Positions 1 through 5,644 of a stretch of DNA of 6,382 bases are shown piece by piece. How positions within the stretch are numbered: position 1 is the stretch's first letter; every line of letters starts with the position of its first letter. This DNA comes from an uncultured Parabacteroides sp. (lineage in GTDB: Bacteria; Bacteroidota; Bacteroidia; Bacteroidales; Tannerellaceae): the NCBI GenBank assembly GCA_937890135.1, contig CALBYC010000094.1:1-6382 (forward strand), written 5' to 3'. The position numbers and the translations under genes were made by a program. The notes beneath the pieces were generated by a model, which saw nothing but the letters and a program-made list of their open reading frames with translations, ran no database searches and was not told the DNA's origin.

Positions 1-98
1 CAGCAAACCTTTTCCCGGTGGTTTACCCGCCGAGGGCATATTAGATGTATACATAGGATATTATTAATAACAATTTTACTAACTAAATTATTTACATT
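1..98 (+). promoter_or_regulatory. 5' leader of the secreted-protein gene, with a small hairpin
   Basis: A non-coding stretch before the first gene. At 14-35 a GC-rich hairpin can be drawn: CGGTGG (16-21) pairs with CCGCCG (27-32) around a TTTAC loop, extended by two more pairs across a bulged A. No T-tract follows, so it does not look like an intrinsic terminator. Bases 38-98 are strongly AT-rich with no Shine-Dalgarno sequence, which is usual ahead of well-expressed Bacteroidetes genes. I found no clear TAnnTTTG promoter core, so the promoter may lie before the window, which would place the hairpin in the 5' UTR. The stretch could also be the tail of an upstream transcript. Confidence 0.35.
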
Positions 99-3000
99 AT
101 GAACAAAAAAGTGATTACTCTATGCGCAGGCATGTTGCTTGCCGGTGGTACTTTCTTTTCTGTCAATGCGCAAACTGCCGCTGACGGTTTGTATGAAGTT
201 GCAGGAAAGGGTACTTATCATTTTGTGAAACTTGACAATGCGCAGAAGACGACATCGTGGGCATCATGGAACATGGCTGTTAAAGATGGTAAGCTGGTGG
301 TTGCTGATGATAAGAATGTGGCTTCTGGAGCTAATTTGTGGAAAGTTACAGAAGAAAAAGTCAATGGCAAACGTGACGGCTTCTCTTTGGTTAATCGCAA
401 CGGCGTTAGATTGGCCTTTGATGAGAACGGTAATTTCAAGGAAGGAGGCGAAATCGATCGCTTCTACATTGAAGGCGACGGAGACGGTCATAGCTTGTAT
501 GCGTTGGTGGACGATAAAGTGGTGAAAGATGTAAAATGGGAATTGGTGCAACAAGGTGACAAAACTTTAAAATTGGAAAAATCAGATTCCAACACCAAGT
601 GCGCAGTTTACTATGTTACTCCATCCTACATGGATGCCGATGCCTTGAATGTAGTATTAGGCAAGGGCTTTGGTCTGCAGATTTGCTACCAGCCGTTGAA
701 TGCCGCTGGAACAGCAGTAGACGAGGACAAGGATCCTGTTGAGTATGCTTCTTTGCAAGGCAATCCGTTTACAGGCAAATTGGTGGCTGAATCAGGTAAA
801 AATGGCGTTACCTTGAAGAATGGCAACGGCAAGAACATCATCTTGACCTCTGAGAAATGGGGCAACTTAGGAAGCAATGAAACCGTAACGGGTTATAAGT
901 TCGCTGCTGTTACAGATAAGGAGCTTGACAACATGAAGGATTCGGATATTAAAGCTACCGAGTTCAATATCGCTCAGCCTATAGGATACGAAGCTCCGCT
1001 GGAAGTTTCCATGACGATTGATGGTACAAAATATGAATTGATTGTCGTTGAAGTTAAGGGTGAATACCTTCTGACTGCTGCTAAGAGCACATCAGAAACA
1101 AAAGATGAAAGTAAGAAAGATATAGAAGCTAATCTCGCCGACTATACTTTTGAATATCCTGATCGTGCCAAACAGAACACTTACGTTAAGTTCGGTTTGA
1201 GCAACGCTATCGACAACGATATCTTCATCGGTAAGGTATGGAACATCTACAAGAACGATCAGATTGCTTCGCCGATATATAATAATGATTATTATACTTA
1301 CGTGCCTGTATCTCAGGTATCCGCTGCTTATCCGGAAGGACAATGGTTGTGGGATGACGAGAACGAAGTATTCACCAACCGTGAAACAGGTGCTACTATC
1401 AGTTGGGCTGACTTCAACACTTTGCGTAAGACAGACAAGGCTGATACTTATGTAAGTGAAAATTATTACAATGGTGAGTATGAGAAAGATACATATAAGA
1501 TTGTGGCAGCAGGTGACCCGAGCGGCAAAGAACCGGTTACTTTGGGTTATTTGAACGGCTACTCGGACGATATGTTGAAACAAAAAGCCTTCTTCATCGG
1601 TGCTCCGGTAGAAGCTACTGGCGATACTGTCTACTTGTCGAAGGGTGCAAAGGGCGTATTGAAGTTCACGAAGGACAAGAGCGAAGCGGTTGAGTTCCGT
1701 TTTACAGCTGTGCCACAAGATGTTAAGCACAAAGACGCTCAAGTTCAAACTCCTTACACAGCTTGGAAGGACAACAAGGTTGGCGGCAAGAAGGAACAGA
1801 AGACCGATGTCGTAAGCTTGTTGCGGTACACAATTACGGATGCTGTGTCAGAAGCTGTGTTGGCTTATGATAACGTAAATAAACGTTATTACTTGGCTGA
1901 TAAGGAGCTTTATAAAGACACAAAGGAAGTTGTCTTCAAGAACAAGTCCGCTAATACTTACAATATTGTAACGGAGCTTACTTATAAAACTGTAAACGAG
2001 GATGCAAAGGACGAATGGCATAAAGCGGAGTTTATAAATAACGATTATGAACGTCGTTATTTCCCGCGCAAGTTATACGGTGCATTCAATGTTTCTGAAT
2101 TAGTAGCCGCTCGATCTCTTTACGATTTCGTTCAGAACGACCAGTTCATCATCACGGACGCATCTGCTCAGCAATACCGTGGCGACTTCTCGGAAAGCAA
2201 GTTGGATACCATCAAGGTATTCCGCAATGCGGACAACAACTATGTGATGTACGAACAAGGCGCATTGTTGTCAGATGGCAAAGACGCTATCGCCGGATTC
2301 TTGGGCATCGAGAACTTCAAGGACGAGAACTTCGCAGGCAAGAACGCTGCATTGTTGGCTGATACCGCCATCCATGCTAACACTTACCGTCCACAGTACA
2401 TGTTGGCTGTAGGTGCCAAGATTGTTCCTGCCGGCAAATGGTGCGAAATCCACCAGTCTTCTGATTGCCCTCATGCAAAGGCAACCAAGGGTTATGTGGA
2501 AGGTCGCTACTTGGTTAACTTGGTAGACTCAGCCAAGAAGGCAGAAGAAGCTCTTGTTAAGCCTGCCGACAACAAGTTCATGTATCAGAACTATGAAAGC
2601 GCTGAGCGTCCATACTACCGCTTAGGCTTTGTACAGGCTAAACACATCGGTGACTCTTTGATTATCGCTGCAACCAAAGATACGATCGACTTGAAGAACG
2701 GTTACGGTGACAATGTTTGCACATTCGCATTCAAGTATGCTGACGCTAACCGTGAATCATTCACTATCGAAACCGCTTATGATTATATAGAAGATAAGTA
2801 TAATGATGTTATCGGTACTAACCGTGGCTACGTTAAATACCACAACGGCAAATTGGTTGTGACTCCTAAGGCTTCAGAAGCAGAAGTATTCAACTTGGCT
2901 GAATTGACAGGTATTGCTCCTACAGCTAACGAAGAAATTGCTACATCTGAAGTGGTAGTAGCTGCTACGGACGGTGCAGTCGTAGTGAAGGGTGCAGCCG

Positions 3001-3146
3001 GCAAGGCCGTAGTCGTAACGAACATCTTGGGCCAGACATTGGCTAACGAAGTGGTTTCTTCAGACAATGCAACCATCGCAGTTCCTGCCGGAATCGCAGT
3101 GGTAGCAGTTGAAGGCGAAGCTGCTGTCAAGGTAGTCGTTAAATAA
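99..3146 (+). CDS. Large secreted protein of unknown function with DUF6383/T9SS-like C-terminal domain
   Basis: 1015 residues. The N-terminus is a classical signal peptide: Lys at 3-4, a hydrophobic core at about 5-20, and a likely cut after Ala24 (SVNA|Q). Cys9 lies inside the core and is not a lipobox. The mature body is rich in Lys, Asp, Asn and Tyr and looks beta-rich. Strand motifs recur, for example DGKLVV at 63-68 and NGKLVV at 916-921, each followed by a similar polar turn and an aromatic strand, which suggests ricin-like beta-trefoil or other repeated lectin-like modules. A PEGQW...NRETG segment lies at 412-431. A Cys/His cluster (C782, H785, C790, H792) precedes a GRYLVNL strand. 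Residues 938-1015 form a Val/Ala-rich domain with NILGQ (975-979), VPAG (995-998) and a terminal KVVVK. This resembles DUF6383 of Parabacteroides and the type IX secretion sorting domain. The likely location is the periplasm, cell surface or outside the cell. The function is unknown; binding of glycans or host polymers is only an inference. The gene appears monocistronic. The ATG at 99 is favoured because the signal peptide begins there. Confidence 0.93.
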   Translation: MNKKVITLCAGMLLAGGTFFSVNAQTAADGLYEVAGKGTYHFVKLDNAQKTTSWASWNMAVKDGKLVVADDKNVASGANLWKVTEEKVNGKRDGFSLVNRNGVRLAFDENGNFKEGGEIDRFYIEGDGDGHSLYALVDDKVVKDVKWELVQQGDKTLKLEKSDSNTKCAVYYVTPSYMDADALNVVLGKGFGLQICYQPLNAAGTAVDEDKDPVEYASLQGNPFTGKLVAESGKNGVTLKNGNGKNIILTSEKWGNLGSNETVTGYKFAAVTDKELDNMKDSDIKATEFNIAQPIGYEAPLEVSMTIDGTKYELIVVEVKGEYLLTAAKSTSETKDESKKDIEANLADYTFEYPDRAKQNTYVKFGLSNAIDNDIFIGKVWNIYKNDQIASPIYNNDYYTYVPVSQVSAAYPEGQWLWDDENEVFTNRETGATISWADFNTLRKTDKADTYVSENYYNGEYEKDTYKIVAAGDPSGKEPVTLGYLNGYSDDMLKQKAFFIGAPVEATGDTVYLSKGAKGVLKFTKDKSEAVEFRFTAVPQDVKHKDAQVQTPYTAWKDNKVGGKKEQKTDVVSLLRYTITDAVSEAVLAYDNVNKRYYLADKELYKDTKEVVFKNKSANTYNIVTELTYKTVNEDAKDEWHKAEFINNDYERRYFPRKLYGAFNVSELVAARSLYDFVQNDQFIITDASAQQYRGDFSESKLDTIKVFRNADNNYVMYEQGALLSDGKDAIAGFLGIENFKDENFAGKNAALLADTAIHANTYRPQYMLAVGAKIVPAGKWCEIHQSSDCPHAKATKGYVEGRYLVNLVDSAKKAEEALVKPADNKFMYQNYESAERPYYRLGFVQAKHIGDSLIIAATKDTIDLKNGYGDNVCTFAFKYADANRESFTIETAYDYIEDKYNDVIGTNRGYVKYHNGKLVVTPKASEAEVFNLAELTGIAPTANEEIATSEVVVAATDGAVVVKGAAGKAVVVTNILGQTLANEVVSSDNATIAVPAGIAVVAVEGEAAVKVVVK

Positions 3147-3172
3147 GTTTGTTGGTAAAATAAATTATTCAA

Positions 3173-3211
3173 AGGTTCTTGAGTTGCCGCATCGGCGGCA
3201 CTCAGGAACTT
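3173..3211 (+). terminator. Long bulged hairpin after the secreted-protein gene, no T-tract
   Basis: An inverted repeat starting 26 bases after the stop codon. The left arm (3173-3190) pairs with the right arm (3195-3211) around an ATCG loop. It makes about 17 pairs, a few of them G:T, with one bulged T at 3184. The following bases (CTGAGATGACAATACC) are not T-rich, so this is not a canonical intrinsic terminator. It may protect the mRNA 3' end from exonucleases, aid factor-dependent termination, or act as a processing site. The inverted repeat is certain; its role is not. Confidence 0.45.
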
Positions 3212-3356
3212 CTGAGATGACAATACCAATATTAAAATTCATAATAAATTAGTTAGTCCACGAATGAAAGTAACCTGCGAAGGCGAAAGTGGGCATAGTT
3301 TTAATAATAAATAGTTCAAATCGTTCCCCCTCCGAGAGGAGATCGGCACGAAAACA
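3212..3356 (+). other. Intergenic stretch with a predicted structured RNA element
   Basis: No coding region is evident. AATAATAAAT-type sequence occurs twice, near 3240 and 3303. At 3321-3351 a hairpin can be drawn: TCGT (3321-3324) pairs with ACGA (3348-3351), two C:G pairs follow, then an internal loop, then CTCC (3330-3333) with GGAG (3338-3341) closing a GAGA (GNRA-type) tetraloop. It sits directly before a strong terminator. This could be the end of a long 3' UTR of the secreted-protein gene, or the body of a small RNA. No known RNA family was recognised and no good promoter core was found inside the stretch. Confidence 0.3.
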
Positions 3357-3392
3357 AGAAGCTCCTTCCTATCCGTAGAGAGGAGCTTTTTT
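3357..3392 (+). terminator. Strong intrinsic terminator
   Basis: AAGCTCCT (3359-3366) pairs perfectly with AGGAGCTT (3381-3388). A G:T and an A:T pair extend the base, and a small CTA/TAG stem may form in the loop. The right arm runs into six consecutive T residues (3387-3392). This is a textbook rho-independent terminator. It ends transcription coming from the secreted-protein gene or a small RNA before the sirtuin operon begins. Confidence 0.88.
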
Positions 3393-3425
3393 CATGCATT
3401 TATGCCATCCGATACAAATAATTGC

Positions 3426-3433
3426 TACCTTTG
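3426..3433 (+). promoter_or_regulatory. Bacteroidetes-type promoter core of the sirtuin operon
   Basis: TACCTTTG matches the Bacteroidetes -7 consensus TAnnTTTG exactly and sits 26 bases before the ATG. Upstream, TTTATG at 3399-3404 is a weak stand-in for the TTTG -33 element, with about 21 bases between them. Transcription would start near 3440, giving a 5' UTR of about 20 bases with the A-rich sequence TAAATAAAAA before the start codon. Its position just after a strong terminator supports a real promoter. Confidence 0.7.
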
Positions 3434-3459
3434 CTTTAGGTAAATAAAAACGGTTTGTC

Positions 3460-4158
3460 ATGAAAAAGAAATTAGTGGTTTTGACAGGAGCGGGAATGAG
3501 TGCCGAAAGCGGCATTTCCACCTTCAGGGACGCGAACGGGCTATGGGAAAACTACCGGGTGGAAGATGTGGCCACGCCCGAAGGATTCGCCCGGAATCCC
3601 GAATTGGTACTCGACTTCTACAACCAGCGCCGCCGGGAATTGCTGAAAACCGAACCGAATGCCGGCCATTACGGATTGGCGGCATTGGAGAAAGAGTTTG
3701 ACGTGCGCATCATCACGCAGAACATCGACAACCTGCACGAACGGGCAGGAAGCACGCATGTCATCCACCTGCACGGCGAGCTGATGAAGTCCTGTTCGGT
3801 CAAAGATTTGGAAACAACTTACCCGATCGACCCGGCACATCCGGACATCCATGTGGGAGACAAAGCCCCGGACGGTTCGCAACTACGCCCTTTCATCGTA
3901 TGGTTCGGCGAGCCCGTACCGATGATAGAACCCGCCATCCGGGAGGTGGAAGGCTGCGACATATTCGTCGTTATCGGCACTTCATTGAATGTCTATCCGG
4001 CTGCCGGCCTGCTCAACTATGTGCGACGCGGGCAACCCATCTACTTGATAGACCCGAAGGAGGTGAAAACGTACCGGGACGACATCACGTTCTTGCAGTG
4101 CGGGGCGTCGGAAGGAGTGAAACGGCTGACCGCCCTGTTACAACACAAAGATTGTTAG
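3460..4158 (+). CDS. cobB: Sir2-family NAD-dependent protein deacylase (sirtuin)
   Basis: 232 residues, a full-length bacterial sirtuin. It should remove acyl groups from lysines of cytoplasmic proteins, consuming NAD+ and releasing nicotinamide and O-acyl-ADP-ribose. The NAD-binding Rossmann motif GAGMSAESGISTFR spans residues 10-23. TQNIDNLHERAG lies at 86-97, and LHGEL with the catalytic His105 at 104-108. IVWFGEPVP lies at 146-154 and GTSLNVYPAAG at 173-183. FYNQRR at 53-58 gives Tyr54 and Arg57, the pair that in SIRT5 and CobB binds negatively charged acyl groups, so desuccinylase or demalonylase activity is possible. The small zinc domain is unusual: between His105 and Trp148 there is only one cysteine (Cys112) where the family usually has four. 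The remaining segment ends in DGSQLRPFIVWFGE, which I recall from other Bacteroidetes sirtuins. It is the first gene of the operon, starting at the only sensible ATG, and its stop lies 19 bases before nhaC. Confidence 0.95.
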   Translation: MKKKLVVLTGAGMSAESGISTFRDANGLWENYRVEDVATPEGFARNPELVLDFYNQRRRELLKTEPNAGHYGLAALEKEFDVRIITQNIDNLHERAGSTHVIHLHGELMKSCSVKDLETTYPIDPAHPDIHVGDKAPDGSQLRPFIVWFGEPVPMIEPAIREVEGCDIFVVIGTSLNVYPAAGLLNYVRRGQPIYLIDPKEVKTYRDDITFLQCGASEGVKRLTALLQHKDC

Positions 4159-4177
4159 CATTCATCCAACGCAGTAC

Positions 4178-5644
4178 ATGAAAATATTCGATTCTTCCCG
4201 GCCCGAAACACAACCCTCCCTCGGACTCTCCTTGATTCCTCTCGGAGTCATGATAGTCCTCTTATTCTTTACCATACGGCTGTTCGGCAGCGACGCGCTC
4301 AGTGGAGGAAGCCAGGTCGTCCTGCTGTTGACGACCGCCTGTTGCACCGCCTTGTCCATGCTCTTTTGCCACGTCCGATGGAAGAAGATAGAAGAAGCGA
4401 TATGCTCCAACATATTGGGAGTCACGACCGCCCTGATCATCCTCCTGTTGATAGGGGCCTTGTCCGGAAGCTGGATGATCAGCGGGGTCGTGCCGACACT
4501 CATCTATTACGGCATCCAATTGTTAAGCCCAACCTTCTTCCTTGCTTCGTCTTGCGTCATTTGCGCCCTCGTCTCCGTGATGACCGGCAGTTCATGGACG
4601 ACCATCGCCACTATCGGCATCGCCCTGATGGGAATCGGGGACGCGCAAGGGTTCGAGCCGGGATGGATAGCCGGAGCCATCATCTCCGGTGCCTATTTCG
4701 GCGACAAGATATCCCCTTTGTCGGATACGACCGTGCTTGCATCCTCCACGACCGACACCCCGTTGTTCACCCATATCCGCTATATGCTGATTACCACGAT
4801 TCCGTCCATCCTCATTACTTTGGTTATCTTCACCATAGCCGGATTCATGCACGACAAGGCCGACTCCCAGTCCATGACTGCGTTTGCCGACTCCCTGAAA
4901 GACACGTTCCATATATCCGGTTGGCTGTTGGCCGTACCGGTCGTGACCGGAGTCCTGATAGCGAAACGTGTCCCCCCCATCGTTACCTTGTTCCTGTCAT
5001 CCACTTTGGCAGGCCTGTTCGCCTTGTTCTTCCAGCCCGACTTGATTTGCCGGGTAGCCGGAATGGAGACGATAAGCGCCGCCTCGCAATTCAAAGGGCT
5101 CTTCCAGGTTTGGTACGGGCCCACCTCGTTGGAAACAGGGGTCGACGCACTGGATTCCCTGGTGGCTACCCGGGGCATGGCAGGCATGATGAACACCATC
5201 TGGCTGATCATTTGCGCGATGTGTTTTGGCGGAGCCATGACGGCCAGCGGAATGCTGGAAACGCTGACTTCCGTCTTCTTGCGCTTCATGAAGAGACGGG
5301 CCAGCATGGTGGCCTCTACCGTATTTGCCGGACTGACCTTGAATATCTGTACCGCCGACCAATACATATCCATCATCCTGACAGGCAACATGTTCAAGGA
5401 AATCTATCGCAAGAAAGGCTATGAAAGCCGCTTGCTGAGCCGGACGACGGAAGATTCCGTCACGGTCACTTCCGTGCTGATTCCGTGGAACTCTTGCGGC
5501 ATGACGCAGGCAACGATTTTGAGTGTTCCTACATTCACCTACCTTCCTTATTGTTTTTTTAATTTGATCAGTCCGCTTATGAGCATATTCATCGCTGTCA
5601 TAGGCTTCAAAATAAATCCATGTCATGAAAAGAATCAAGATTAA
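4178..5644 (+). CDS. nhaC: Na+/H+ antiporter, NhaC family
   Basis: 488 residues, the usual length for NhaC. This integral inner-membrane protein exchanges cytoplasmic Na+ for external H+, helping pH and sodium homeostasis. About ten to twelve hydrophobic segments are visible, the first at residues 15-36. Family signatures appear in order: GSWMISGVVPTLIYYG at 97-112, GSSWTT at 137-142, and the ion-path motif GDKISPLSDTT at 175-185, with Asp176 and Asp183 as likely ion-coordinating acids. A Trp-rich helix with CFGGAMTASGML follows near 345-360, and EDSVTVTSVLIPWNSCG near the C-terminus (PWN at 436-438). The ATG at 4178 gives the expected short polar N-terminus. It follows the sirtuin after 19 bases and overlaps the next gene by 20 bases, which suggests one transcript and possibly coupled translation. 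A run of seven C (4972-4978) lies inside the coding region. The exact substrate (Na+ alone, or a Na+-coupled metabolite as in malate/lactate antiporters of this family) cannot be settled from sequence. Confidence 0.93.
   Translation: MKIFDSSRPETQPSLGLSLIPLGVMIVLLFFTIRLFGSDALSGGSQVVLLLTTACCTALSMLFCHVRWKKIEEAICSNILGVTTALIILLLIGALSGSWMISGVVPTLIYYGIQLLSPTFFLASSCVICALVSVMTGSSWTTIATIGIALMGIGDAQGFEPGWIAGAIISGAYFGDKISPLSDTTVLASSTTDTPLFTHIRYMLITTIPSILITLVIFTIAGFMHDKADSQSMTAFADSLKDTFHISGWLLAVPVVTGVLIAKRVPPIVTLFLSSTLAGLFALFFQPDLICRVAGMETISAASQFKGLFQVWYGPTSLETGVDALDSLVATRGMAGMMNTIWLIICAMCFGGAMTASGMLETLTSVFLRFMKRRASMVASTVFAGLTLNICTADQYISIILTGNMFKEIYRKKGYESRLLSRTTEDSVTVTSVLIPWNSCGMTQATILSVPTFTYLPYCFFNLISPLMSIFIAVIGFKINPCHEKNQD

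Noticed and set aside
99..170. Lipoprotein signal in the secreted protein because of Cys9
   Set aside because: Cys9 lies in the middle of the hydrophobic core without a lipobox at the cleavage position, while SVNA|Q at 21-25 fits signal peptidase I.
1092..1748. - strand open frame (218 codons) inside the secreted-protein gene
   Set aside because: It is antisense to a continuous 1015-codon gene with a signal peptide and C-terminal domain. The hydrophobic look comes from reversed Asp/Asn/Tyr codons.
3144..3151. TAAGTTTG, a match to the TAnnTTTG promoter core, overlapping the stop codon of the secreted-protein gene
   Set aside because: No TTTG-like -33 element sits at the right distance, and the short motif is expected by chance. 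It would matter only if a separate RNA starting near 3158 were shown.
4342..5424. Long + strand open frame (360 codons) inside nhaC
   Set aside because: It is out of frame with a clearly recognisable NhaC protein. Its product is Arg/His/Pro-rich without family motifs, as expected of a shadow frame in GC-rich coding DNA.
5554..5560. Run of seven T near the end of nhaC as a terminator
   Set aside because: No stem precedes it and it encodes in-frame Phe residues of the last NhaC helices, so it is ordinary coding sequence.
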